This document shows, one piece after another, positions 37,872 to 47,957 of a DNA stretch of 64,000 bases; position 1 is the first letter of the stretch; each line of letters starts with the position of its first letter. The stretch comes from Ottowia sp. SB7-C50 (GTDB taxonomy: Bacteria > Pseudomonadota > Gammaproteobacteria > Burkholderiales > Burkholderiaceae_C): contig NZ_CP136995.1 of the NCBI RefSeq assembly GCF_033110285.1, positions 1,302,001 to 1,366,000 of the forward strand, read 5' to 3'. The notes beneath the pieces are model-generated. The model ran no database searches. It saw only the letters and a list, made by a program, of their open reading frames with translations, and was not told the DNA's origin. The position numbers were made by a program, and so were the translations under genes.

Positions 37872-40496
37872 TCAGCGCGGCAGCAATGCCTTGAGCTGAT
37901 ACAACGCGTCCAGCGCCTCACGCGGGCTCAGCGCGTCGGGGTCGATGCCGGCCAGCGCCGACTCGACCGCGCTGGGCTCGGGTGCGGCAGCGGCGGCGGG
38001 CGCTGGCGCGAACAGGTCGGCCTGCGCGCGGCTCTGGCTGGCGCCTTCTTCCAGCCGCGCCAGCGCGTGCCGCGCGTGGTTGACGACCGGCGCGGGCACG
38101 CCTGCCAGCCGCGCCACCTGGATGCCGTAGCTGCGGCTGGCCGGGCCGGGCTGCAGCTCGTGCAGAAACACGATGTCGCGCCCGCTTTCGACGGCGCTGA
38201 CGTGCACGTTGATGGCGGCGTGGTGGGTGGCGGGGAATTCGGTCAGCTCGAAATAGTGCGTGGCAAACAGCGCCAGGCACTGCAGGCGGTCATGCAGGTG
38301 CATGGCGATCCCGCTGGCCAGCGCCAGGCCGTCGAACGTGCTGGTGCCGCGGCCGATCTCATCCATCAGCACCAGCGACTGCGCGGTGGCGGTGTGCAGG
38401 ATCTGCGCCGCCTCGGTCATCTCCAGCATGAAGGTGGACTGCGCGTTGGCCAAGTCGTCGGCGGCGCCGATGCGGGTGTGGATGGCGTCCAGCGGCCCCA
38501 GCCGGCAGCTTTGCGCCGGCACGTACGAGCCGACGGAGGCCAGCAGCGCGATCAGCGCCACCTGGCGCATGTAGGTACTCTTGCCGCCCATGTTGGGGCC
38601 GGTGATGACCTGCATGCGGCTTTTGGGGCCCAGCAGCGTGTCGTTGGCGATGAAGGGCACGCCGCGCGTTTCGGCCAGGCGCGCCTCGACCACGGGGTGG
38701 CGGCCGCCGATGATCTCGATGCAGGGCTCGCGCACGAACTGCGGCGCGCACCAGTTCAGCGTCAGCGACCGCTCGGCCAGCGCGCACAGCGCGTCCAGCG
38801 CGGCGATGGCCTGGGCAAAGCGCGTCAGCCGCGGCACATGCGGCTGCAACTGGGCCAGCAGGTGGTCGTACAGCCATTTTTCGCGCGCCAGCGCGCGTTC
38901 CTGCGCGGACAGGGCCTTGTCCTCGAAGGCCTTCAGCTCGGGCGTGATGTAGCGCTCGGCGTTCTTCAGCGTCTGGCGGCGGCGGTAGTCGTCGGGCACC
39001 TTGGAGGCCTGGCCCTGCGTGACCTCGATGTAGAAGCCGTGCACCTTGTTGAACTGCACGCGCAGGTTGGCGATGCCGGTGCGGGCGCGCTCGCGCGCTT
39101 CCAGGTCGATCAGGAAGGCGTCGCAGTTGTCCTGGATGGCGCGCAGCTCGTCCAGTTCGGCGTCCAGCCCCGGGGCGATGACCCCGCCGTCGCGGATCAG
39201 CGCGCCGGGCTCTTCCTGCAGCGCAGCGCACAGCAGGTCCAGCGCTTCGTCGGGCGGCGCCAGGTCGCTGAAAATATCCATCAAAAGCGGCGCCTGCGCT
39301 TGCCCTGTCAGCGTGCGCAGCTCTGTTTTTTGTAGTGAATGGCGCAGTGCCACCAGCTCGCGCGGCCGCACCTGGCCCAGCGCCAGGCGGGCGGTGATGC
39401 GCTCGACATCGCTGGTGCCCTTGAGTTGCGTGCGCAGCTTCTGCCCCAGGCCGTCGTCGCGCAGCGCGCCAATGGCGTGCAGCCGCGCCTGCGCGGGCGC
39501 CCGGTCGCGTGCCGGCGACAGCAGCCAGCTTTTCAGCCGGCGGCTGCCCATGCCGGTCATGCAGGTGTCCAGCAGCGAAAACAGCGTGGGCGCATCCTCC
39601 CCGCGCAGGGTCTGCACCAGTTCCAGGTTGCGGCGCGTGGTGGCGGGCAGGTCAATCAGTTCGTCGGCGCGCTCGACCACCAGGCCGCTGACGTGCGTCA
39701 GCGCCCGGCCCTGCGTGTGTTCGGCATAGGTCAGCAGCGCGGCGGCGGCGGCGTGGGCGAGCGGCACGTCTTCGGCCGCCCAGGCGGCCAGGCTCGCGGC
39801 CTGCAGTGGCTCCAGCAGCTTGCGGCGGCCCAGCGCGGCGTCGAACTGGAAGTCGGGCCGATGGGTGAGGGCCGGCGCGCGGCCCGCGGCGGGGCGCGCA
39901 TCGCGCAGGCGCTGCTCCAGCGCGGGCGTGGTGTCGGCGGGCAGCAGCAGTTCGCTGGGCGCGATGCGGTCCAGCCACGCGGGCAGTTCGTCCAGCGCGC
40001 ATTCGGCCAGGTGCACCTGCCCCTGCGTCACCGCCAGCCAGGCCAGCCCGCAGCGGTTGCGCGGCGCCGGGTACACGGCCAGCAGCATCGATTCGTGCTT
40101 GTCCGAGAGCAGTTCGCTGTCCGTCAGCGTGCCGGGCGTGACCACGCGCACCACCTTGCGCTCGACCGGGCCCTTGGACGCGGCAGGGTCGCCGATCTGT
40201 TCGCAGATGGCGACCGACTCGCCCAGCTTGATCAGCCGCGACAGGTAGCCGTCGACCGAATGAAAGGGCACGCCCGCCATCGGAATCGGCTGCCCGGCCG
40301 ATTGCCCGCGCGTCGTCAGCGTGATGTCCAGCAGGCCGGCGGCGCGCTCGGCGTCGGCGTAGAACATCTCGTAGAAATCACCCATGCGGTAGAACAGCAG
40401 GGTGTCGGGGAAGTCGGCCTTCAGGCGCAGGTATTGCGCCATCATGGGCGTGTGCCCCGACAGGTCGGCAGCGGAGGGGGTTTTGAGGCCGGTCAT
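37872..40496 (-). CDS. mutS: DNA mismatch repair protein MutS
   Basis: Recognises mismatches and recruits MutL. 874 residues from the ATG at 40496: mismatch-recognition domain with the [11 protein letters not shown] motif (wedging Phe and Glu), connector, lever, and ATPase with Walker [10 protein letters not shown] at about 633-641 and Walker [17 protein letters not shown]. The segment [18 protein letters not shown] (bases 39268-39345) in the lever domain is encoded by a copy of the dispersed palindrome. ATGA overlap with the upstream membrane-protein gene. Confidence 0.97.
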   Translation of the reverse strand: MTGLKTPSAADLSGHTPMMAQYLRLKADFPDTLLFYRMGDFYEMFYADAERAAGLLDITLTTRGQSAGQPIPMAGVPFHSVDGYLSRLIKLGESVAICEQIGDPAASKGPVERKVVRVVTPGTLTDSELLSDKHESMLLAVYPAPRNRCGLAWLAVTQGQVHLAECALDELPAWLDRIAPSELLLPADTTPALEQRLRDARPAAGRAPALTHRPDFQFDAALGRRKLLEPLQAASLAAWAAEDVPLAHAAAAALLTYAEHTQGRALTHVSGLVVERADELIDLPATTRRNLELVQTLRGEDAPTLFSLLDTCMTGMGSRRLKSWLLSPARDRAPAQARLHAIGALRDDGLGQKLRTQLKGTSDVERITARLALGQVRPRELVALRHSLQKTELRTLTGQAQAPLLMDIFSDLAPPDEALDLLCAALQEEPGALIRDGGVIAPGLDAELDELRAIQDNCDAFLIDLEARERARTGIANLRVQFNKVHGFYIEVTQGQASKVPDDYRRRQTLKNAERYITPELKAFEDKALSAQERALAREKWLYDHLLAQLQPHVPRLTRFAQAIAALDALCALAERSLTLNWCAPQFVREPCIEIIGGRHPVVEARLAETRGVPFIANDTLLGPKSRMQVITGPNMGGKSTYMRQVALIALLASVGSYVPAQSCRLGPLDAIHTRIGAADDLANAQSTFMLEMTEAAQILHTATAQSLVLMDEIGRGTSTFDGLALASGIAMHLHDRLQCLALFATHYFELTEFPATHHAAINVHVSAVESGRDIVFLHELQPGPASRSYGIQVARLAGVPAPVVNHARHALARLEEGASQSRAQADLFAPAPAAAAAPEPSAVESALAGIDPDALSPREALDALYQLKALLPR
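39268..39345. repeat. Palindromic repeat copy inside mutS
   Basis: On the minus strand the order is CACTACAAAAAACAG, AGCTGCGC, CAAGCGCAGGCGCCGCTTTT, matching the family order of A-rich edge, AGCTGC, AAGCGC arm and T-rich edge. It is in frame and adds roughly 20 residues to the lever region. Confidence 0.6.
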
Positions 40497-42664
40497 GTCG
40501 CGGTGGCGTCGGTGGGGGCGGCGAGTTGGGCGTTGATCTGGTCGGCGTTGCGGCGCACGCGCACGGCCAGATTTTCGGCCAGCGCAAGACGCCGCAGCAC
40601 CCAGGGGCTGATGTCCTGCTCGAAGGGGTCGGGCAGGTCTTCGGGCACGGCGGGCAGGCCGGGTTCGGTGGTGCGGGCGTCGTCGTGGGCGGGCGAGGGC
40701 AGGGCGGCCGTGGTGGCCCTTGCCGTCAGCGTGTCGTGGATGCGCGCCGCGCCCTGCGCCAGGGGCGGCGCCAGGTCGTCCAGCCGCAGCTGGTTGCGGC
40801 GCAGCAGCAGCATCGACTTGACGGCCGACAGCTGGCCCAGCAGCTGGTAGCTGTGGCCCTGCAACTGCTCCAGCAGCGCCAGCGGCGGCTGCACGGCGCG
40901 GGGCTCGGCCAGCGCGCGCGCGGTGGCCTGCACCAGCGCCGACAGTGCGTCGTACGCTTCGCGGCGCGCCAGGCGCCAGGTCAGCTCGGGCTCGGTGTCG
41001 ATTTCGTCGATGCGCGCCAGGCCGAGGGACTGCGCGGCGTGCCGGTCCAGCGCGCGCAGCACGCGGCGCACCAGCCCGGCGATCTGCCCGCGCTCCCACG
41101 ACGGCAGCACGTAGGCAAACGCCCAGGCGATGCCGGCGCCCAGCACGGTGTCGCCCACGCGCTCCAGCAGCGCGAAGGCGGGGCTGTCGCCCGCATACAG
41201 CATGTGCGACTGCACCAGGCCCAGCACCGACGCCGCGATGGCCGTCACGGTGTAGCGCCGCAGCGCAAACGCATGCGCCACGCCCTGCGCCACCGTGGCG
41301 GCCAGCACCATGACCAGCGTGGCCGGGTGCAGCGCCAGCAGGCCGGTGGCCAGCAGGCTGCCGATGACGGTGCCGGCCACGCGCTGGTTGCGTCGCTCCA
41401 GCGTCTGCGCGAGGCTGCCGCGCAGCACCACCACGATGGTCAGCAGCACCCAGTAGTCATGCGACCCCCAGGGCAACAGCGTGGCGATGCCGTAGCCCGT
41501 GCCCACCGCCAGCGCGGCGCGCACCACGGCCAGGTCGGGCGGGGCTTCGCCGCGCGCCAGGGCGGTGAGCTGGCGCACCGCGTCGTTCTGATGGCGCGCG
41601 CGGTAGGCCACGCCGCGCAGCAGCGCGGCACGGTGCGCGGTGTCGTCGTCGGGCACGTGGCTGGCGTCGGCTTCGTCAGGGGGCGACAGGTGCAGCGCGC
41701 CCAGGCGCGCCTGGTGATCGGCCGCCGGCTCGGGGCGCTGGTGCAGCAGCAGGTCGTCGGCCAGGCGCTCGACGTCGGTGGCCATGTCGCGGTAGATGGC
41801 GGCGATTTCGCCCAGGGCCTGTGCGTGGTCGGCGGCCTGGCGCACGCGGTCCAGGTCGAGTTCGCTGGCCACCAGGTGGTCGCGCATTTCCAGCACCACC
41901 ATCAGCATGCCAGCCAGTTGCTGGCGGCGCGGCGTGCGCGGCGCTTCCAGCACCACGTCGCGCGTGGCCTGCAACTGGTCGGCCAGCGCGGCCTGGCGTT
42001 TAAGCAGGTCGCCCAGACCGGCCGCCGGGTCGTCATCGTGCTGACCCGGCGGGGCCGCCACGCGGCGCGCGTGCGCGCGCAGCAGCGCCGCCACGGCCAG
42101 CAGCAGGTCGGCCGTGATCTGCGTGCGGTAGCGCGCGTTCAGAACGTGGTTGGCCGCCACGGCATAGATCAAGTACAGCGCGCAGCCCAGGCCGCAGTAG
42201 AAGGTGCGCATCAGCGCCTGCGCCGCACCGGTGGGCACCGGGGTGGACATGGCAAACACCATGACCAGCATGACGCCGATGGCCACCGGCGCGCCGCGCT
42301 TGCCCCACGCCATGCCCAGAAAGACGAGGAAGGTGGCCGGGACCAGAAACAGCCCCAGCCCCACCGGGTGGCCGCGCAGCAGTTGCACGGCCAGGAACAG
42401 CGGCACGCCGATCAGCGGCGCCACCGCCAGGTGCGCCAGCTTGCCGCGGCGCGGGCCCACCAGGTCGGGCGCCAGCGCGGCGATCACGCCCACCGTGGCG
42501 TTGGCCGCCGCCTCGGCGCCGAACAGCGCGTGCATGAATGTCGACACCAGCAACATGCCGAACGCCGCCGACGCGCCGTTGAGCACATAGTCGCTGAGCG
42601 CCACGCGCAGCACGCGTTGGCGCCGCGCCGCGCCCAGCCAGCGCATGAGCAAGTCGCGGTTCAT
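40493..42664 (-). CDS. FUSC-family membrane protein (YccS/YhfK-like)
   Basis: About 723 residues. Two clusters of five or six membrane helices (about residues 25-170 and 385-510) separated by a large cytoplasmic domain, the layout of YccS/YhfK and the aromatic-acid efflux AaeB type. The second cluster begins [20 protein letters not shown], a family landmark. The start at 42664 ([11 protein letters not shown]) is preferred; an ATG at 42694 is possible. It overlaps mutS by 4 bases, so the two are translationally coupled. Confidence 0.85.
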   Translation of the reverse strand: MNRDLLMRWLGAARRQRVLRVALSDYVLNGASAAFGMLLVSTFMHALFGAEAAANATVGVIAALAPDLVGPRRGKLAHLAVAPLIGVPLFLAVQLLRGHPVGLGLFLVPATFLVFLGMAWGKRGAPVAIGVMLVMVFAMSTPVPTGAAQALMRTFYCGLGCALYLIYAVAANHVLNARYRTQITADLLLAVAALLRAHARRVAAPPGQHDDDPAAGLGDLLKRQAALADQLQATRDVVLEAPRTPRRQQLAGMLMVVLEMRDHLVASELDLDRVRQAADHAQALGEIAAIYRDMATDVERLADDLLLHQRPEPAADHQARLGALHLSPPDEADASHVPDDDTAHRAALLRGVAYRARHQNDAVRQLTALARGEAPPDLAVVRAALAVGTGYGIATLLPWGSHDYWVLLTIVVVLRGSLAQTLERRNQRVAGTVIGSLLATGLLALHPATLVMVLAATVAQGVAHAFALRRYTVTAIAASVLGLVQSHMLYAGDSPAFALLERVGDTVLGAGIAWAFAYVLPSWERGQIAGLVRRVLRALDRHAAQSLGLARIDEIDTEPELTWRLARREAYDALSALVQATARALAEPRAVQPPLALLEQLQGHSYQLLGQLSAVKSMLLLRRNQLRLDDLAPPLAQGAARIHDTLTARATTAALPSPAHDDARTTEPGLPAVPEDLPDPFEQDISPWVLRRLALAENLAVRVRRNADQINAQLAAPTDATAT

Positions 42665-42694
42665 GCGGCGCCAGCGCCTCTCGATGGCATACAA

Positions 42695-42750
42695 ATCGGC
42701 TTCTGGCGCACGCCCACACTGCGCCAGACGCTATCAAAATGATGGCAACC
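42695..42750. repeat. Palindromic repeat in the greB upstream region
   Basis: TACAAATCGGCTTCTGGCGC, CTGCGCCAGACGCTATCAAA: an inverted arrangement of the family edges (TACAAATC and GCTATCAAAATG) around TCTGGCGC/GCGCCAGA arms. It lies in the divergent promoter region between the FUSC gene and greB. Confidence 0.55.
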
Positions 42751-42884
42751 CGAAAGCGACGAGAAGGGGTGGAATGGCAACAGCGGCACGGCGGCGCGAG
42801 CGAAGGGTGGGCGGTGCACGCCAAGCGATCAGCGCGCCCGGCGGCGGGCCGACGATTGTCCCACGCCGTCCTATGATCGCGCGG

Positions 42885-43445
42885 ATGAGCAAGGCCTTTA
42901 CCCGCGAAAGCGACCGCGACGAGGACGAAGACGACGGCGTCGCCATGCCGCCGCTGCCAGCGGGCGGCAAGAACTACATCACGCCGCAGGGCTACGCGCG
43001 CCTGCGCGCCGAGTTGCTGACCCTGATCGACGACGAACGCCCCAAGGTCGTCGAAACCGTGCACTGGGCGGCCAAGAACGGCGACCGCAGCGAGAACGGT
43101 GATTACCTGTACGGCAAGAAGCGCCTGCGCGAGATCGACCGCCGCATCCGCTTCTTGACCAAGCGGCTCGAAATCGCCGAAGTCACCGACCCGAGCGTGC
43201 ACCACGGCGGCGACCAGGTCTTCTTTGGCGCCACGGTGACCTACGCCGATGACGAAGGCGAAGAGCGCACCATCACCATCAAGGGCATCGACGAAGCCGA
43301 CAACCAGCAAGGCGAGGTCAGCTGGATCAGCCCCATCGCCCGCACCCTGCTGCGCGCCCGCGTCGGCGACGTGCTGCAACTGCCCACGCCGGCGGGCGTG
43401 CGGGAGATCGAGGTGCTGGAGGTGGCGTATCCGGCGCCGGGGTGA
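42885..43445 (+). CDS. greB: Transcription elongation factor GreB
   Basis: Rescues backtracked RNA polymerase by stimulating transcript cleavage. 186 residues from the ATG at 42885; an acidic N-terminal extension (SDRDEDEDDG) precedes the coiled coil (YARLRAELLTLIDDERPKV, GDRSENGDYLYGKKRLREI) that carries the two acidic tip residues, then the FKBP-like domain (ISPIARTLLRARVGD). The length and NGDYLYGKK motif favour GreB over GreA. It is convergent with spoT. Confidence 0.95.
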   Translation: MSKAFTRESDRDEDEDDGVAMPPLPAGGKNYITPQGYARLRAELLTLIDDERPKVVETVHWAAKNGDRSENGDYLYGKKRLREIDRRIRFLTKRLEIAEVTDPSVHHGGDQVFFGATVTYADDEGEERTITIKGIDEADNQQGEVSWISPIARTLLRARVGDVLQLPTPAGVREIEVLEVAYPAPG

Positions 43446-43694
43446 GGTTGCTGCTAATTTTATAGCTGCTTGCGCTGATGGAATAAGCGCCGGGGCCGTA
43501 AAAGCCGTGTATCTCCCGTCAGTGCAGCGAAGGCCGGAATGACGGGAAAAAAGGACGCGTCGAAATCAGAAACCCCTGAGCTGCGCAGCAAGCCCTTTCA
43601 GCCGGCCGCGGAGCAGGCCAGTCGGGAACGCCGCCGCCGGGGTCCCCCCGGTGGCCAGCGTTGTCCCCCTCGAGGGGGAAGGCGCGTCAGCGCC
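43446..43694. repeat. Repeat-filled region between greB and spoT
   Basis: No gene is seen in these 249 bases. They contain a clean copy of the AGCTGCTTGCGC / AAGCGCC palindrome (about 43455-43490), half of a GTCATTCC-type palindrome (43529-43546, read as GGAATGACGG), and a GTCCCCCTCGAGGGGGA palindrome (43662-43680) followed by GGCGCGTCAGCGCC. Several dispersed repeat families pile up between the two convergent genes. Confidence 0.7.
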
Positions 43695-45923
43695 TCAGGG
43701 GGTGGGCACAACCCTTCCAGCACGCAACACCGACTGCGTCCGCCGCAGCTGCCGCAGCACGGTGTCCAGGTGCGCGCGGTCGCGCACGTTGATGACGAAG
43801 CGCAGGTCCAGCGCTTCCTGCGCGGCTTCGTCGGTCATGCCCAGGTGCACGATGTCGGCTTCGGCGGCGGCCATGGCGGCGGCCACGCGGGCCAGCACGC
43901 CCTTGCCGTTGACCACGGTGACGACGACGCCGGCCTCGAAGGTGCGCACCGGCTCGTCGGCCCAGGCCACGGTGATGAAGCGCTCGGCGTCCTTGTGCTG
44001 CAGCCGGCGCGCCACCGCGCATTCGTCGGTGTGCACCACCAGGCCTTCGCCGCGGCCCAGGTAGCCCAGCACGCCGTCGCCCGGAATGGGGCGGCAGCAG
44101 GTGGCGTACTTGATCGAGGTGTTTTCGGCGCCGTCCAGGATGACGGCGCCCTGCGACAGGTTTTCGTGCGCGGTGTAGCGCGCGTGGGTCAGCATCAGCG
44201 CGTCGGGCCGCACGCCCTGCGCGGCCAGCATGGTGACCAGACGCTTGGCGACCATGCTGGCGCTGCGTTTGCCCAGGCCGATGTCGGTCATCATTTCTTC
44301 GCGCGTGCGGTTGCCGGTAAAGCGCAGCAGCTTGTCCCACAGCGCCTTGTCGGTCGATTCGTGCCCCGGCGGCTGGCCCACGCCTTCGGCGCGCAGCGCC
44401 TGCGCCAGCAGCTTTTCGCCCAGGTCGCGCGATTCGTCCTGCGCCAGGCTCTTCAGATGGCTGCGGATGCGCGAGCGCGCGCGCCCGGTGCGCACAAAGC
44501 CCAGCCACGCCGGGTTGGGCGTCGACACAGGGGCGGTGATGATCTCGATCACGTCGCCGTTGTGCAGTTCGCTGCGCAGCGGCACCTGTTCGCCGTTGAC
44601 CTTGGCCGCCACGGCGTGGTCGCCCACGTTGCTGTGAATGGCGTAGGCGAAGTCGACCACCGTGGCGCCCTGCGGCAGCGCCATGATCTGGCCCTTGGGC
44701 GTGAACACGTACACCGCGTCGGGCACCAGGTCGACCTTGATGTGTTCCCAGAACTCGGTGGCGTCGCGGGTTTCGTTCTGGATGTCGAGCAGCGACTGCA
44801 GCCACTGCGTGCCCAGCTCGCTCGAATCGCCGTCGTGCCGGCCCACCTTGTACAGCCAGTGCGCGGCCACGCCGGCTTCGGCCACCAGGTCCATCGCCTC
44901 GGTGCGGATCTGGAATTCGATGTTGACGCTGGCCGGCCCGACCAGCGTGGTGTGCAGCGACTGGTAGCCGTTGACCTTGGGGATGGCGATGTAGTCCTTG
45001 AAGCGGCCCGGCACCGGCTTGTACAGCTGGTGCAGCAGCCCCAGCGCGGTGTAGCAGCTGATGACGTTGGGCAGGATCACGCGCACGCCGTACAGGTCAT
45101 TCACCTGCGCGAAGGACAGGTGCTTGTCGTCCATCTTGCGGTAGATGGAATACAGCGTTTTCTCGCGTCCCACGATCTGCGCGTGCAGCCCCGCGTCCTG
45201 CAGCTTGGCCAGCACTTCCTGCTGCACTTTCTGGATCAGGTCGCGCCGGCGCTGGCGCGCCTTGTGCAGCGCCTTGGTCAGCACGGCGTAGCGCCACGGC
45301 TGCAGGTGGCGGAAGGCCAGGTCCTGCAGTTCGCGGTAGGTCTGGTTCAGGCCCAGCCGGTGCGCGATGGGGGCGTAGATGTCCAGCGTCTCGGTGCTGA
45401 TGCGGCCCCACTTGCTGCGCGGCATGTCGCCCATGGTGCGCATGTTGTGGGTGCGGTCGGCCAGCTTGATGAGGATGACGCGCACGTCGCGCGCCATGGC
45501 CAGCAGCATCTTGCGGAAGGATTCGGCCTGGCCTTCTTCGCGCGTGCTGAACTGCAGCTTGTCCAGCTTGGTCAGACCATCAACCAGTTCGGCCACCGGG
45601 GCGCCAAACTGCTCCAGCAGGTCGGCCTTGGTGACGCCGCAGTCTTCCATCGCGTCGTGCAGCAGCGCGGCCATCAGCGCGGGGGCGTCCAGCTTCCATT
45701 CGGCCACCTGCGCGGCCACGGCGATGGGGTGGGTGATGTACGGTTCGCCGTTGTGGCGCATCTGCCCCAGATGGGCGCGGTCGGCAAAGCGGTAGGCCGC
45801 GCGCACCAGTTCGACGTCGGCCGGTTCCAGGTAGTCGAGCTTGGCTTCGAGCGCGGCAAAGCTGGCTGCGGCGGCATTCGCGGCGGCCATGGGTTGTTCC
45901 ACGACGGGCATCAACGATCCCAT
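43695..45923 (-). CDS. spoT: Bifunctional (p)ppGpp synthetase/hydrolase SpoT (Rel/Spo family)
   Basis: Makes and degrades the stringent-response alarmone. 742 residues: HD hydrolase domain with LLHDAMEDCG near residue 87, synthetase domain (RLADRTHNMRT, then YRKMDDKHLSFAQVNDLYGV), TGS domain (VFTPKGQIMALPQGATVVDF) and C-terminal ACT domain. The intact HDxxED motif shows hydrolase activity is retained. It lies downstream of gmk-rpoZ but after a terminator, so it may also have its own promoter in 45924-46047. Confidence 0.96.
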   Translation of the reverse strand: MGSLMPVVEQPMAAANAAAASFAALEAKLDYLEPADVELVRAAYRFADRAHLGQMRHNGEPYITHPIAVAAQVAEWKLDAPALMAALLHDAMEDCGVTKADLLEQFGAPVAELVDGLTKLDKLQFSTREEGQAESFRKMLLAMARDVRVILIKLADRTHNMRTMGDMPRSKWGRISTETLDIYAPIAHRLGLNQTYRELQDLAFRHLQPWRYAVLTKALHKARQRRRDLIQKVQQEVLAKLQDAGLHAQIVGREKTLYSIYRKMDDKHLSFAQVNDLYGVRVILPNVISCYTALGLLHQLYKPVPGRFKDYIAIPKVNGYQSLHTTLVGPASVNIEFQIRTEAMDLVAEAGVAAHWLYKVGRHDGDSSELGTQWLQSLLDIQNETRDATEFWEHIKVDLVPDAVYVFTPKGQIMALPQGATVVDFAYAIHSNVGDHAVAAKVNGEQVPLRSELHNGDVIEIITAPVSTPNPAWLGFVRTGRARSRIRSHLKSLAQDESRDLGEKLLAQALRAEGVGQPPGHESTDKALWDKLLRFTGNRTREEMMTDIGLGKRSASMVAKRLVTMLAAQGVRPDALMLTHARYTAHENLSQGAVILDGAENTSIKYATCCRPIPGDGVLGYLGRGEGLVVHTDECAVARRLQHKDAERFITVAWADEPVRTFEAGVVVTVVNGKGVLARVAAAMAAAEADIVHLGMTDEAAQEALDLRFVINVRDRAHLDTVLRQLRRTQSVLRAGRVVPTP

Positions 45924-45968
45924 GCCCTGAATTTAACCTCGCAAACCCGTTTTTGGGCACCATGCATG

Positions 45969-45993
45969 AAAAAGGCGCCCACTCGGGGCGCCT
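45969..45993 (-). terminator. Intrinsic terminator after rpoZ
   Basis: On the minus strand a perfect 8 bp stem AGGCGCCC with its complement around a 5-base loop, followed by five T. It sits between rpoZ and spoT and would limit read-through into spoT. Confidence 0.88.
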
Positions 45994-46047
45994 TTGGGGC
46001 TGGCAGGCGACAAGGGCGCCTGCGCTGAAGGGCCAAAACGGGCCGCG

Positions 46048-46248
46048 TCAGGGCACCTTCTTGAGCATCTCCAGCCCGACCTTGCCGGCGGCGATTTCGC
46101 GCAGCGCGGTCACGCCGGGCTTGTTGCGTGCCTCGATCTTGGGCGTGTGGCCCTGGCTCAGCATGCGGGCGCGGTAGGTGGCGGCCAGCACCAGCTGAAA
46201 GCGGTTGGGGATCTGTTCGAGGCAGTCTTCGACGGTGATGCGGGCCAT
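46048..46248 (-). CDS. rpoZ: RNA polymerase omega subunit
   Basis: 66 residues, [20 protein letters not shown] start, typical of omega. Assists RNA polymerase assembly and forms part of a ppGpp-binding site. It is in the conserved gmk-rpoZ-spoT order, 26 bases after gmk. Confidence 0.97.
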   Translation of the reverse strand: MARITVEDCLEQIPNRFQLVLAATYRARMLSQGHTPKIEARNKPGVTALREIAAGKVGLEMLKKVP

Positions 46249-46274
46249 GGTGTGTGAGATGAGTGGGGGAGAGG

Positions 46275-46895
46275 TCAGGCGATGCCGAGCGCGCGGAAGG
46301 TCTCGGCGCGGGCGCTTTTCTGGGCCGTGTAGCGCAGTCGCTGCGCGTGAACAATGGCTTTCAGGTCGAAAAGCGCGCGCTCAAATATCTCATTGATTAT
46401 AACGTAGTCAAAATGGCTGGCCTGCGCCAGCTCCTCGCGCGCATTGGCCAGGCGCAGCTCGATCACGTCGGGTGCGTCTTCGCCGCGGCGCGTCAGGCGG
46501 GCGCGCAATTCTTCCCAGCTGGGCGGCAGCACGAACACCAGCACCGCCTCGGGGAACAGGCGCTTGATCTGCAGCGCGCCCTGCCAGTCGATCTCCAGCA
46601 CCACGTCGCCGCCGGCATCGATGCGCTGCTCGATGGCGCGGCGCGACGTGCCGTAGTGGTTGCCGTGCACCAGCGCCCATTCGAGGAAGTCGCCCGCGGC
46701 GACCATGGCGTCGAATTGCGCCGGCTCGATGAAGAAGTATTCGCGGCCGTCTTTTTCCTGCCCGCGCGGTGCGCGCGTGGTGTGCGAAATCGACGGCGCC
46801 ACGCCGGCGTCCAGCTCCATCAGCGCCTTGACCAGGCTGGATTTGCCCGAACCGCTGGGCGCGGCGACGACGAAGAGGTTTCCGGGGTGATCCAT
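46275..46895 (-). CDS. gmk: Guanylate kinase
   Basis: Phosphorylates GMP to GDP. 206 residues; P-loop APSGSGKSS at 12-20, GMP-binding [19 protein letters not shown], lid region. It heads the gmk-rpoZ-spoT cluster, linking guanine nucleotide supply to ppGpp synthesis. Confidence 0.97.
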   Translation of the reverse strand: MDHPGNLFVVAAPSGSGKSSLVKALMELDAGVAPSISHTTRAPRGQEKDGREYFFIEPAQFDAMVAAGDFLEWALVHGNHYGTSRRAIEQRIDAGGDVVLEIDWQGALQIKRLFPEAVLVFVLPPSWEELRARLTRRGEDAPDVIELRLANAREELAQASHFDYVIINEIFERALFDLKAIVHAQRLRYTAQKSARAETFRALGIA

Positions 46896-46956
46896 GAGGG
46901 GCTTGCGCGGGCAGCGATGAATTCATGCGTTTCCGCCAGCGGCGGCTGCGCGGATT

Positions 46957-47586
46957 TTAGTCTTGGCGCAGCACCAGCAGCAGATTGTTGGCCGGCAGCG
47001 CGTGGCGCGCGGCCAGGCGCAGACCGGCGGTTTCGGCGGTGCGCAGCACGTCCTCCAGCGGGCGCAGGCCCCACGCCGGGTCGCGGCGTTTCAGGTCGGC
47101 GTCGAAGGCCAGGTTGCTGGGCGCGGTGGGCACATCGGCTTCGATGAACGGCCCGTAGACGGCCAGCAGGCCGCCCGGCGCCAGATGGTGCGCGGCCCCG
47201 CGCATCAGTCCGGCGCAGCAGGCCCAGGGGCTGATGTGCAGCAGATTGGCGCAGTGGATGAGGTCGAACGCGGCAGCTTCGAAGGCCGGGCCGCCGTCGC
47301 TGGGCCAGGGCGGCGCATCCAGCACGTCCAGCCGGCGCGGGGGCGCCACGTTGGCAGCGCCGGCCTGCAGGGCCCGCGTGGCGATGGCGGCGAAATGCGC
47401 ATCGGTCACGTCGGTGGGCTGCCAATGCCAATTGGGCAAGGCGCCGGCGAAATGCACCGCATGTTGCCCCGTGCCGCTGGCGATTTCGAGCGCGCGGCCC
47501 CTCGGGCCCAGCAGGCCTTGCAGTACGGCAAGAATGGAGGCCTGGTTGCGTTCTGCGGCGGGGCTGTAGGGCAGGGGCGTGGTCAT
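46957..47586 (-). CDS. DUF938 SAM-dependent methyltransferase
   Basis: 209 residues; class I methyltransferase fold with ALEIASGTGQHAVHFA as SAM site, DLIHCANLLHISPW and a C-terminal NNLLLVLRQD. This matches the DUF938 family, of unknown substrate. It is upstream of gmk on the same strand with a 61-base gap. ATG at 47586. Confidence 0.88.
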   Translation of the reverse strand: MTTPLPYSPAAERNQASILAVLQGLLGPRGRALEIASGTGQHAVHFAGALPNWHWQPTDVTDAHFAAIATRALQAGAANVAPPRRLDVLDAPPWPSDGGPAFEAAAFDLIHCANLLHISPWACCAGLMRGAAHHLAPGGLLAVYGPFIEADVPTAPSNLAFDADLKRRDPAWGLRPLEDVLRTAETAGLRLAARHALPANNLLLVLRQD

Positions 47587-47599
47587 GGGTGTGGGTATT

Positions 47600-47650
47600 T
47601 TTGGGCGCAGCGCTTGTCAATCAAGCGCCTGTAGCTACCAATAGCATAGC
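47600..47650. repeat. Palindromic repeat upstream of the DUF938 gene
   Basis: GCGCAGCGCTTGTCAATC, AAGCGCCTGTAGCTACCAAT: GCGCTTG and CAAGCGC arms with AGCTAC and A-rich edge. It fills the gap between two minus-strand genes. Confidence 0.7.
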
Positions 47651-47651
47651 G

Positions 47652-47957
47652 TCATGGGCAGCCCGTTGCGGCGCCATCGCCCGCCGCCGGTGCGCATCTC
47701 CGCGTGGGCGCCTGCGCCGTGTCGGCGGGCCGGATGCGCTCGCGCACCACGATGCCGCTGGTGTCGGCCGGGCGTGCGGGACTCATGGCGTCAATGCCCG
47801 CGCCAATGGCCTTGCCCGTGAGGCCAACGCCGGTGGACACCACGGCGCCGGTGACCGAGATCGCCGCGCCGGCGGTGGCGCTGGCCACGGCGCAGCCTTC
47901 GGCCAGCAGGGCCGCCAGCAAGGCCACGGCGCCGGCGGTGGCGCGCGACGCCCTCAT
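47652..47957 (-). CDS. Small hypothetical lipoprotein
   Basis: 101 residues with a signal peptide and lipobox LAEGC (Cys22), then a hydrophobic Gly/Ala/Val/Thr-rich segment ([20 protein letters not shown]) and a disordered tail. The start overlaps the stop of the flavin-dependent oxidoreductase gene (ATGA). Not recognised beyond its lipoprotein nature; outer-membrane anchoring is inferred. Confidence 0.7.
   Translation of the reverse strand: MRASRATAGAVALLAALLAEGCAVASATAGAAISVTGAVVSTGVGLTGKAIGAGIDAMSPARPADTSGIVVRERIRPADTAQAPTRRCAPAAGDGAATGCP

Noticed and set aside
43539..46028. Open frame of 829 codons on the + strand opposite spoT
   Set aside because: It is the antisense shadow of spoT in GC-rich DNA; its translation is low-complexity His/Gln/Val-rich, and spoT has full conserved motifs.
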